NCBI GenBank assembly: GCA_963812085.1
Contig: CAWETL010000007.1
Span: 1-10,713, forward strand
Length of the DNA: 10,713 nt
DNA from: SPDF01 sp963812085
GTDB lineage: Bacteria; Gemmatimonadota; Gemmatimonadetes; Gemmatimonadales; GWC2-71-9
Reading direction: 5' to 3'
The translations under genes were made by a program, and so were the position numbers. The notes beneath the pieces are model-generated. The model had not been told where the DNA came from. It did not search any database and saw only the letters and a list, made by a program, of their open reading frames with translations. Positions 5,460 through 10,713 of the stretch are shown here, piece by piece (the first letter of the stretch is position 1; each line of letters opens with the position of its first letter).

Positions 5460-6461
5460 TCACGCCGGCACCCACCGCGCCGCGAGCAGCAAGGCCAGCC
5501 CGCCGACCGCGACCCACAGCAGCACTCCCTGCAGCAGGGGTCGCACCCCGACCGACCGGAGGTTGGCCCGGCTCAGCCCGGCGCCGATCAGAAAGAGCGT
5601 GAGCACCAGGGCCGTCTTCGCCAGTCTCGCGAGCCCGTCCAGCACCGGCGCCGCCGGGGCGGGGAGCAGCGAGCGCGCCGCCGCCGCCAGCACGAAGAGC
5701 CCGATGAACCACGGGATCCGCACGACGGGGGTGGAACCGCCGACGGCCGGGACGGTGCCGCGTCGCCGCGCCACCGCGCTCGCGGCCAGCGTGAGCGGCA
5801 CGATCCAGAGAGCGCGCGCGAGCTTGAGCACCGTGGCCTGCTCCAGCGCCAGGGGACCGTAGCTCGCCGCCGCGGCCACGACGGAGCTGGTGTCGTGGAT
5901 CGCGATCGCGGCCCAGACCGCGAACTGGTGCTGGCTCAGGTGCAGGAGGTGGCCCACCGGGGGGAACAGATAGAGGGCCACCGCGTTCAGGACGAACACC
6001 GTCGCCAGCGCCACCGTCATAGCCTCGGTCCGGGCGCCGATCGCCGGGCCGAGCGCCGCGATCGCGCTGCCGCCGCAGATGCTGGTGCCGGCCGTGATGA
6101 GGAGCGACGTCTGCGGTTCCACCCGGAGCCGGCGCCCGAGCATGAGGCCGAGGGTGAGTGCCGTGGCGATGCCGGCGACGGTGTACAGCACCCCCGTGCG
6201 GCCGGCCGAGACCACCGCGCCGAGCGGCATGCCGAAGCCGAGCCCCACCACCGCGGCCTGGAGCAGCCGGCTGGCGGCGCGCGAGGTAAGTCGCGGCGCC
6301 GGGTTGCCGAGGGTGAGCGCCAGGACCGCGCCGATGGCCAGGGCCAGCGCGGGCGAGGCCCATGGGGTGAGGGCGAACCCGGCGCCCAGCCCGAACGCGG
6401 CGAGGGCGACCGGCGATGGGCGGCGGGCAGCGGGCGGTGACGGCATCGGCGTGTCCGGCAT
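5460..6461 (-). CDS. yeiH: YeiH-family (UPF0324) inner-membrane protein, putative sulfite exporter
   Basis: This 333-residue polytopic membrane protein is of the YeiH/YadS-type UPF0324 family (putative sulfate/sulfite exporter group). The signature TSLLITAGTSICGGSAIAAL (residues 118-137) is diagnostic. Further family blocks are GFALTPWASPALALAIGAVLAL, LLQAAVVGLGFGMPLG, TVFVLNAVALYLFPPVG, the motif WAAIAIHDTSSVVAAAASYG, and FLIGAGLSRANLRSVG near the C-terminus. About nine to ten hydrophobic segments are visible, and length is normal for the family. An in-frame TAA just upstream forces the ATG at 6461. The AGGAGGAGG upstream is about 14 bases away, further than usual. It is transcribed divergently from a LysR regulator, as in the E. 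coli yeiH/yeiE arrangement, where YeiE is linked to sulfite response. The transported substrate here is inferred. Confidence 0.92.
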   Translation of the reverse strand: MPDTPMPSPPAARRPSPVALAAFGLGAGFALTPWASPALALAIGAVLALTLGNPAPRLTSRAASRLLQAAVVGLGFGMPLGAVVSAGRTGVLYTVAGIATALTLGLMLGRRLRVEPQTSLLITAGTSICGGSAIAALGPAIGARTEAMTVALATVFVLNAVALYLFPPVGHLLHLSQHQFAVWAAIAIHDTSSVVAAAASYGPLALEQATVLKLARALWIVPLTLAASAVARRRGTVPAVGGSTPVVRIPWFIGLFVLAAAARSLLPAPAAPVLDGLARLAKTALVLTLFLIGAGLSRANLRSVGVRPLLQGVLLWVAVGGLALLLAARWVPA

Positions 6462-6531
6462 GGGCGCAGGTTAGCCTCCTCCTGGTCATAGCGCCAATAC
6501 AAGTTTGTGCGGGTGATGCTAACTTTTGGTT
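6462..6531. promoter_or_regulatory. Divergent yeiH/lysR control region
   Basis: Seventy bases separate the two divergent start codons, so both promoters and any LysR binding site must lie here. Inverted GTTAGC (6470-6475) and GCTAAC (6518-6523) flank the region symmetrically. ATA-N11-like LysR dyads around GCCAATACAAGTTTG are weak. No ribosome binding site precedes the LysR ATG, so its message may have a very short leader. Confidence 0.5.
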
Positions 6532-7422
6532 ATGGCATTGAACCTCAACTCCCTGCGGCTGTTCGAGGCCGTCGCGCGGCACGGCGGCTTCACCCGCGCC
6601 GCGGAGGCCGCGCACGTGAGCCAGCCGGCCATCAGCAAGGCAGTGCGCGAACTGGAGCGTGGGCTCGGCGTCGCCCTCCTGGAACGGGGCCCGCGCGGGG
6701 CTCGGCTCACAGAGGCGGGCACCGTGCTCGCCGCGCACGCCCGCGCCATCTTCGGGCTCACCGGGAGCGCCGAGGCGGAGATGCGCGCGTTCCGAAACCT
6801 CGAGCTGGGAACCCTCCGGATCGGCGCGAGCACCACCATCGCCACCTACCTCCTCCCCCCCGTGCTCGCCCGCTTCGCCGTCCGCCATCCCGGCGTGGAC
6901 ATCCGTCTCACCAGCGCCAACAGCCAGGAGATCGTCCGCCGACTCCAGGGCTACGAGCTGGACGTGGCGCTGGTGGAGGGGCCGGTCGCCGACGAGGGGA
7001 TCGTCGTGACGGCGTGGCGGGAGGACCGCCTGGTGCTGATCGCGTCGGCCGGCCATCCGGTGGCCGGCCGGTCGGTCGCCTGGGGTCGGGTGGCGGCGGA
7101 GCGGCTCCTGGTACGGGAGGCGGGGTCCGGCACCGCCGAGGTGGTAGCCGCGGCGCTCGCGGCCGGCGGACACCGGGTGGGGAGGACCGTCGAACTCGGC
7201 AGCACCGAGGCCATCAAGCAAGCGGTCGCGGCGGGCCTGGGCTTGGCGTTCGTCTCCCGCGCGGCCGCTGCCGACCAGCTCGCGCTCGGCAGCATCGCGC
7301 TGGTCACTGTCCGCGGACTCTCGATTCGCCGCACCCTCACCCGGATCGCGATCGCGGGCCACCGGCCGAGCGCCATGGCAAGGGCGTTCGACGAGGTGGA
7401 CCGGGAGCCGGGCCCGGGTTGA
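6532..7422 (+). CDS. LysR-family transcriptional regulator (likely regulator of the YeiH gene)
   Basis: This 296-residue LysR-type regulator is of normal family length. The N-terminal winged helix-turn-helix is clear: LNSLRLFEAVARHGGFTRAA, then EAAHVSQPAISKAVRELE (about residues 24-41) and LGVALLERGPRGARLTEAG. The effector domain begins GTLRIGASTTIATYLLPPVL (about 88-107). The stretch SANSQEIVRRLQGYELDVALVEG lies in its first half, and VELGSTEAIKQAVAAGLGLAFVSR in its second. TTG at 6526 is in frame, but ATG at 6532 gives the usual N-terminus. Its divergent position to the YeiH gene suggests it controls that gene and itself. The YeiE-like STxxI and Gly-rich pattern fits a CysB/CbbR/YeiE-type clade, though the ligand (perhaps a sulfur oxyanion) is an inference. 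It is intact. Confidence 0.94.
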   Translation: MALNLNSLRLFEAVARHGGFTRAAEAAHVSQPAISKAVRELERGLGVALLERGPRGARLTEAGTVLAAHARAIFGLTGSAEAEMRAFRNLELGTLRIGASTTIATYLLPPVLARFAVRHPGVDIRLTSANSQEIVRRLQGYELDVALVEGPVADEGIVVTAWREDRLVLIASAGHPVAGRSVAWGRVAAERLLVREAGSGTAEVVAAALAAGGHRVGRTVELGSTEAIKQAVAAGLGLAFVSRAAAADQLALGSIALVTVRGLSIRRTLTRIAIAGHRPSAMARAFDEVDREPGPG

Positions 7423-7836
7423 GGAGGAGCCGCGGCGCCCTTCGGAATCTCGGGCGTCAGCTACGGATGGGTGTAGCAGCGGATCCGGAGCATCCGCACC
7501 GCCGCGGTGACGCACGTCTGTCCTGGCGGACTTGACCTGGTTCGTGCTGCTGGCGGGCAGATCAGTGAGGCCCTTCATCGGGTGTCGGGCGAGAGGTTGC
7601 CGGGCGCCGAGGGGGGAGCCGGAGCATGACCGGTGCGGTGGGTTCTGGGTTCCCATTTGGGGCTTTCCGTTCCACCGCTGCTCAATCTTCTGTGGGGAAA
7701 AGCGATAGAGGCTGGCTTCTTATTCGCTCTGGTTGATATTCGGACCCCTGTCCCCTGCTGTGTTCCTTGCCTGCGGCGCCTCCGAAGTCGCAGAGCACAA
7801 CGCCTCCGAGGCGCCGTCACTTACGAGTACTATCAT
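7423..7836. other. Spacer after LysR gene, no gene recognised
   Basis: About 410 bases without a convincing gene. Frames on both strands give low-complexity Arg-rich translations. The part around 7690-7750 is more AT-rich than its surroundings. A 9-bp inverted repeat (7774-7782 with 7808-7816, containing GGCGCCTC/GAGGCGCC, 25-base loop) is present but has no T-run. At 7819-7827, CACTTACGAG resembles the left arm of attC site 4 (CTTACGAG), so the right end of this spacer may contain the degraded left side of attC site 5. Confidence 0.35.
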
Positions 7837-7938
7837 GGGCGCGCTGGCCCTGGCAGCCGCCACACCGTAGGTTCTAACGGAGGACGGCGCGGACCCTGCC
7901 GCGCAGCGCCCGCGCAGCTGATGCGCCAGTCGTTAGTT
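7837..7938 (+). repeat. attC site 5, right part intact, left arm degenerate
   Basis: From GGGCGCGCTGG (7837) onward the sequence matches the long-form attC: GGCAGCCGCCACACCGTAGG, GTTCTAACGGAGGACGGCGC, CGCAGCGCCCGCGCAGCTGA and TGCGCCAGTCGTTAG. The R' box GTTAGTT (7932-7938) departs from GTTAGGC and from GTTRRRY at one base. No normal R'' box precedes it. CTTACGAG, shared with attC site 4, is present but followed by an extra TACTATCAT. A weak R''-like GCACAAC lies at 7795-7801. Normal recombination from the left side is doubtful. Confidence 0.75.
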
Positions 7939-7961
7939 GGCGTCCCGCAGACACGACTATC

Positions 7962-8618
7962 ATGAGCCATTGTTGCTCCTCTCCGTCCGACTTGACCGCG
8001 CAACAATTCGACGCCCATCGCGCGGCGCGCGACTTGGCGACTTACCAGCGGTCCGGGCCAGACCAGACGACCCGGGGGCTCTTGGCGGGCATCGCGGCCG
8101 CGGGCATCCGCGCCGAATCGGTCCTCGATATCGGGGCGGGCATTGGCGCCCTGTCATTCGAGCTCCTCGAGTCGGGGGTCGCCAGCGCCACGTGCATTGA
8201 TATGTCGGCGGCGTTTGTGGCGGGCGGGCAGGCGGAAGCGCGACGCCGCGGGGTCGCGCACCGGATGTCGTGGCAGGTGGCGGACTTCGTTACGACCGCC
8301 CCCTCGGTCCCGGTGGTCGATGTCGTCACCCTCGATCGGGTCGTGTGCTGCTACCCCGCCTTCGAGGCGCTGCTTCGCGCCGCCGCCGACCACACGCGGA
8401 TTCTCCTGGCTCTCTCCTATCCTCGTGACCGCTGGTACGTACGCTTGGTGATGGCGGCCGAAAACCTGATCCGCCACATCCGGGGCAATGTCTTCCGCTC
8501 GTTCGTACACCCGGTGGCAGACATGGAAGCACTCCTGACGAGTGCAGGTTTTCAGCGCGCCTCCCGGACCGGGACCCTGGTGTGGCAGATGGACGTCTTT
8601 CGCCGGGATGCCTCCTAA
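7962..8618 (+). CDS. Class I SAM-dependent methyltransferase (cassette gene)
   Basis: This 218-residue Rossmann-fold methyltransferase uses S-adenosylmethionine; its acceptor is unknown. Motif I is VLDIGAGIG (residues 54-62), the acidic end of strand 2 is ATCIDMS (Asp80), and motif IV-like VDVVTLDRVVCCYP spans 119-132. The later blocks ALSYPRDRWYVRLVMAAENL and NVFRSFVHP belong to a small bacterial subfamily that resembles ubiquinone/protoporphyrin-type methyltransferases and is rich in Cys near the N-terminus. MSHCC and the CC of motif IV are visible. The ATG at 7962 is 23 bases after the upstream R' box, without a good ribosome binding site. The TAA stop is part of the R''-like box of the next attC. 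It is the only gene of cassette 7933-8728 and shows no defects. Confidence 0.92.
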   Translation: MSHCCSSPSDLTAQQFDAHRAARDLATYQRSGPDQTTRGLLAGIAAAGIRAESVLDIGAGIGALSFELLESGVASATCIDMSAAFVAGGQAEARRRGVAHRMSWQVADFVTTAPSVPVVDVVTLDRVVCCYPAFEALLRAAADHTRILLALSYPRDRWYVRLVMAAENLIRHIRGNVFRSFVHPVADMEALLTSAGFQRASRTGTLVWQMDVFRRDAS

Positions 8619-8734
8619 CCCTCGCAGGCAGCAGCCGGGGCCGCGCTAGCTCCGCCGGGGCGGCCAAGGTAAGATCTGGGTAGGCGGCGGCCCTCCCTGA
8701 GTGCGGCCCCGCTGCTCATGCGTGTTCGTTAGGC
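8613..8734 (+). repeat. attC site 6 (122 bp), divergent sequence
   Basis: The R''-like TCCTAAC (8613-8619; first base T rather than a purine) and R' GTTAGGC (8728-8734) bound a palindromic site. The left arm AGCAGCCGGGGCCGCGCT pairs with the right arm, whose reverse complement is AGCAGCGGGGCCGCACT, leaving one extra C on the left. The arms have a different sequence from sites 1-5 (GGGGCCGC instead of GAGGGCGC), so this cassette probably came from another attC lineage. The right arm keeps GCTCATGCG. Confidence 0.8.
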
Positions 8735-8764
8735 CGACCTACTTCCGGGATACACGAGACCACC

Positions 8765-9278
8765 ATGCCCGCACGCAAGACAGACAAGACTTCCAAGCCC
8801 ACGGTCCGGAGACCGGCAAAGCAGACGGCGGCACGAGCCAAACCTGCCACGATGCTGCCGGAGAGCATGATCACCGGCAAGGCAAGCCCCGCGAAGGCGG
8901 CGGCTGGTGACAAGCCGGTCTTCGCCTACATCGCCAGCCTGCCGCAGCGGCAGCGCGCCATCGCCGAACGAGTCGATGCCCTGGCGGCCAAGACGCTGCC
9001 CGGCCTGCAGCGCTCCGTCAAGTGGGGCATGTCGTACTACGGCGTCGGCGATGGCTGGTGCTTTTGCTGCGGCGGTTTCGCGCACACACGTCAAGCTCAT
9101 GTTCGTGAACGGCGTGACGCTCACGCCGGTACCTCCAGTAACACCGGTGGCGATGGGCAAGTCCACGCGGGGCGTGGAACTCGAATCCGTAGACGACCTC
9201 GACGAACGCCAGATCGCGGCGTGGATGAAGCAGATCGCGGCCGCGCCCGGTGCCGGGGGGAAGAAGCGGAGGAATTGA
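8765..9278 (+). pseudogene. DUF1801 (YdhG/YdeI-type) protein, frameshifted
   Basis: This is a DUF1801-domain gene broken by one frameshift. The first frame begins MPARKTDKTSKPTVRRPAKQ, a Lys/Ala-rich tail as often seen before this domain. It continues VFAYIASLPQRQRAIAERVD and VKWGMSYYGVGDGWCFCCGG. At CACACAC (9083-9089) the match moves to the next frame: HVKLMFVNGVTLTPVPP, then ATRGVELESVDDLDERQIAA-like sequence (here STRGVELESVDDLDERQIA) and a KKRRN end at 9278. One extra base in the CA repeat explains the shift; the corrected product would be about 170 residues. Function of the family is uncertain (proposed iron or small-molecule binding). The ATG is 30 bases after attC site 6. A sequencing error in the short repeat is possible. 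Confidence 0.85.
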
Positions 9279-9281
9279 CCC

Positions 9282-9755
9282 ATGCACCGACGGTACATTG
9301 CGGCACTAGCCCTGGACCTTGCTATCGCCGCCTGCGGGGCTAGTGTACCTCCCCGTTCCATGACAGCAGCGCCGCACCCCTCTGCTGGTTCCCAAGCTGT
9401 CGTCGGTCGGTGGGCCTTGATCGCTATGATGCGGAGTGGTGAGGATGTGACAAGAGGGGGCGTAACCCAGGACGGAGTCGTGAGGTACTACACGTTCAAG
9501 GGCGATCGGACCTAGCTCATACAATTGGGTGACTCGGTTACCGAGACTGGCACCTGGTCAATCGATACTATCGCGTCCCCGAAGGTTTTCGACCACCATC
9601 CGGACAGGGACGGGAGGCCAGGCCCCCTCGTCCCCGGCATCTACGAGGTAGGCGGGGATGTGCTAGAGCTTTCGTTCTTGCCACCCAACGCCGAGAACAA
9701 GCGCCCGGCACAGTTCGAGGAGGCGGCGGTTCGCTCTCCTGGCGCCTCACCTTGA
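9282..9755 (+). pseudogene. TIGR03067-like lipoprotein with in-frame amber codon
   Basis: One reading frame of 157 codons is interrupted by a single TAG at codon 78 (9513-9515). The N-terminus MHRRYIAALALDLAIAAC ends in a lipobox-like IAAC (Cys18), suggesting a lipoprotein, though the Asp in the hydrophobic core is unusual. The body fits the TIGR03067 pattern: VGRWALIAMMRSGEDV, YTFKGDRT, (stop), GTWSIDTIASPKVFDHHPDR, PGIYEVGGDVLELSFLP and an RPAQFEEA end. Both sides of the stop match the same domain, so TAG replaces what should be a sense codon. The domain is common in Planctomycetes and relatives; its role is unknown. GGAGGAA is placed seven bases before the ATG, within the end of the DUF1801 gene (3-base gap). 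The two genes thus share one cassette and probably one message. Confidence 0.75.
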
Positions 9756-9812
9756 CCTTATGCGGCAGGTTACGACCGCTCGTGGGCTCGCCGCTGATGC
9801 CAGAGGCCAGGC
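9744..9812 (+). repeat. Decayed attC-like site (site 7)
   Basis: GCCTCAC (9744-9750) differs by one base from R'' GCCTAAC, and GCCAGGC (9806-9812) differs by two bases from R' GTTAGGC. Between them the left arm keeps ATGC, then AGGTTACGACCGC (compare AGCTTACGAGGGC of site 4). The right arm keeps CTCGCCGCTGATGC, identical over 14 bases to sites 2 and 3. The lipoprotein stop at 9753-9755 lies just beyond the R''-like box, in the position seen for other cassette genes here. The crossover triplets are lost on both sides, so the site should be inactive. Confidence 0.55.
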
Positions 9813-9853
9813 AGCAGCGCCTTGCTGATCGACATGGAGAGGGACCCCACTTC

Positions 9854-10588
9854 TTGCACCCGTCTACCTTTCTTCAGGTCGCGCTCAACGGCGATCGGAT
9901 TCACTCGGCGGTGCCGCGCACACCGGCCGGCATCGCGGAAGCAGCCAGCGCGGTCGTGCGCGCCGGTGCTCACTCGGTGCACGTCCATGCCTTCGACCGT
10001 GCTGGCCGGGAGACCCTCGATGGCGTGGCGTGCGCGGCTGTTCTGCGTCACATCCGCCGCTTCTGCCCTGAGACACCCGTCTCGCTGACTACCTCAGCAA
10101 CGATTGTCGCAGATCCCATGGAGCGTCTGCGCATTGTGGACGCGTGGTCGGACCTGCCCGACCTGGCCACCGTCAACCAGGGAGAACCCGGCATTATCGA
10201 ACTTTGCGAACTCCTCCGCTCTCGCGGCGTAGGGCTCGAGGCTGGGTTGCTCACGAGCGATGACGCACGCGCCTTTGCGGCTTCTGGATTGGCCGAGCAG
10301 TGTCGCCGCGTCCTCATCGAGCCGCTTGACCTCGATCCCGAGACCGCCGTTCAACACGCCGCCAGGATGGAGGAGATCGTGGTGTCCGCGGGCATCTCGT
10401 TAGAACAGCTTCACCACGGATACGGCGCCGCGTGCTGGGCCGTCAATCGCCGGGCTCTCGATAGAGGGCATGGGATCCGGACCGGGTTGGAGGATGTGAC
10501 GGTGCTCCCCGACGGCTCACCCGCGCGCGACAACACCGACCTCGTGACGGCAGCAGCGGCGCTGGTCCGAGCACATGCCGCTGCCTAA
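9854..10588 (+). CDS. DUF849 / BKACE-family beta-keto acid cleavage enzyme
   Basis: This protein belongs to the DUF849 (BKACE, 3-keto-5-aminohexanoate cleavage) family: Zn-dependent enzymes that condense a beta-keto acid with acetyl-CoA, giving a CoA ester plus acetoacetate. Seen are LQVALNGDR at the N-terminus, VPRTPAGIAEAASAVVRAGA, the metal motif VHVHAFD (His43 and His45 from this start), LTTSATI, SRGVGLEAGLLTSDDARAF, and HGYGAACWAVNRRALDRGHG. RTGLEDVTVLPDG follows, with Glu213 as the expected third ligand. At 244 residues it is slightly short for the family, but the ligands are present. TTG at 9854 has GGAGAGGG ten bases upstream and lies after the decayed attC. An in-frame ATG at 9797 lies inside that attC and is less likely. 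The TAA stop is part of the R'' box of attC site 8. Substrate is unknown. Confidence 0.88.
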   Translation: MHPSTFLQVALNGDRIHSAVPRTPAGIAEAASAVVRAGAHSVHVHAFDRAGRETLDGVACAAVLRHIRRFCPETPVSLTTSATIVADPMERLRIVDAWSDLPDLATVNQGEPGIIELCELLRSRGVGLEAGLLTSDDARAFAASGLAEQCRRVLIEPLDLDPETAVQHAARMEEIVVSAGISLEQLHHGYGAACWAVNRRALDRGHGIRTGLEDVTVLPDGSPARDNTDLVTAAAALVRAHAAA

Positions 10589-10710
10589 CCAGCGCATGCA
10601 GCCGGCGAGGGCGCGCCGGCTCTGGCAGCCGCCGCACCGTAGGTTCGAATGGAGGACGGCGAGGCGGCAGCCGCGCAGCGCCCTCGCAGCTGCTGCGCGC
10701 TTCCGTAGGC
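10583..10710 (+). repeat. attC site 8, long form with damaged R' box
   Basis: R'' GCCTAAC (10583-10589) is perfect and carries the TAA of the DUF849 gene. Both arms and the inner GGCAGCCGCC...GGCGGCAGCCGCGC hairpin match long-form site 2. The right end reads TTCCGTAGGC in place of TTTCGTTAGGC. One T of the essential GTT triplet is therefore missing, which should block or strongly reduce cleavage by an integron integrase. Confidence 0.85.
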
Positions 10711-10713
10711 AGC

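Larger units (their letters stand above)
1114..10713 (+). mobile_element. Integron cassette array (part), no integrase in window
   Basis: Three attC-like sites with both outer boxes in full consensus (1114-1203, 1885-2012, 2536-2613) and one with a single-base deviation in its left box (8613-8734) lie on the + strand. Four half, degenerate or damaged ones lie at 3259-3323, 7837-7938, 9744-9812 and 10583-10710. Integrase cuts between G and TT of the GTTRRRY box, so the predicted cassettes are 1198-2006 (toxin-antitoxin), 2007-2607 (GNAT), 2608 to about 3323 (GNAT), 7933-8728 (methyltransferase), 8729 to about 9806 (DUF1801 plus lipoprotein) and about 9807-10705 (DUF849). The array continues beyond the window on the right and was interrupted by about 4.5 kb in the middle. 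Strong sequence kinship among the attC sites is the usual mark of a sedentary chromosomal array. Confidence 0.85.

Noticed and set aside
5106..6440. Long + strand open frame starting in the esterase relic
   Set aside because: Only its first part (to about 5265) has meaning, as the C-terminal piece of the esterase. The rest is antisense to the YeiH gene and low in complexity.
5446..7656. Very long - strand open frame of over 700 codons
   Set aside because: It overlaps the YeiH gene out of frame and runs antisense to the LysR gene. Composition is Arg/Gly/Pro/Ala-rich without domain signs, so it is a shadow.
7774..7816. Inverted repeat as a rho-independent terminator
   Set aside because: The arms are GC-rich, but the loop is 25 bases and no T-run follows.
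7633..7965. Possible small + strand gene before attC site 5
   Set aside because: It runs through attC site 5 and its translation becomes Arg-rich repeat sequence. There is no ribosome binding site or domain.

Overview
This GC-rich window is best read as part of a chromosomal-type integron gene-cassette array that has been interrupted and is partly decaying. The main evidence is a family of attC-like sites. Each has an outer GCCTAAC box (matching RYYYAAC), two imperfectly complementary arms sharing GCGCATG, AGCTG and CGAGGGCGC, and an outer GTTAGGC box (matching GTTRRRY). Most cassette genes lie on the + strand, start shortly after one site and end in or near the next. No integron integrase is in the window. 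The host cannot be fixed from sequence alone. High GC, the TIGR03067-like lipoprotein and the attC style suggest a soil or groundwater lineage such as Gemmatimonadota or a relative, but that is a weak guess.

Layout. (1) About 20-1097: an IS30-family insertion sequence, transposase on the - strand, ending about 16 bases before the first attC. (2) 1114-3323: three cassettes. The first is a Phd/YefM antitoxin plus ParE/RelE toxin pair behind a strong palindromic operator. The second and third are two unrelated GNAT acetyltransferases. The attC after the second GNAT keeps only its left half. (3) About 3324-7836: a 4.5 kb block with no recognisable attC. It holds an ArsR-SRPBCC-VOC operon with a perfect 24-bp palindrome over the ArsR start, a broken C-terminal relic of an LpqC/PHB-depolymerase-like esterase, and a divergent pair of a YeiH-family membrane protein (-) and a LysR regulator (+). 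(4) 7837-10713: cassettes resume after an attC whose left arm is degenerate. They carry a SAM-dependent methyltransferase, a two-gene cassette in which both genes are broken (a frameshifted DUF1801 protein and a TIGR03067-like lipoprotein with an in-frame amber codon), and a DUF849/BKACE-type enzyme. The last attC in the window has lost a base in its crossover box.

How the parts fit. The toxin-antitoxin cassette has its own promoter/operator and could stabilise the array against loss. The GNAT, methyltransferase, DUF1801 and BKACE cassettes look like independent accessory functions typical of cassette pools. The ArsR-SRPBCC-VOC and YeiH-LysR modules each carry their own regulators and do not depend on integron expression. 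The half-attC at each edge of the central block suggests that it joined the array by recombination other than normal integrase-mediated cassette insertion, or that flanking cassettes were deleted.
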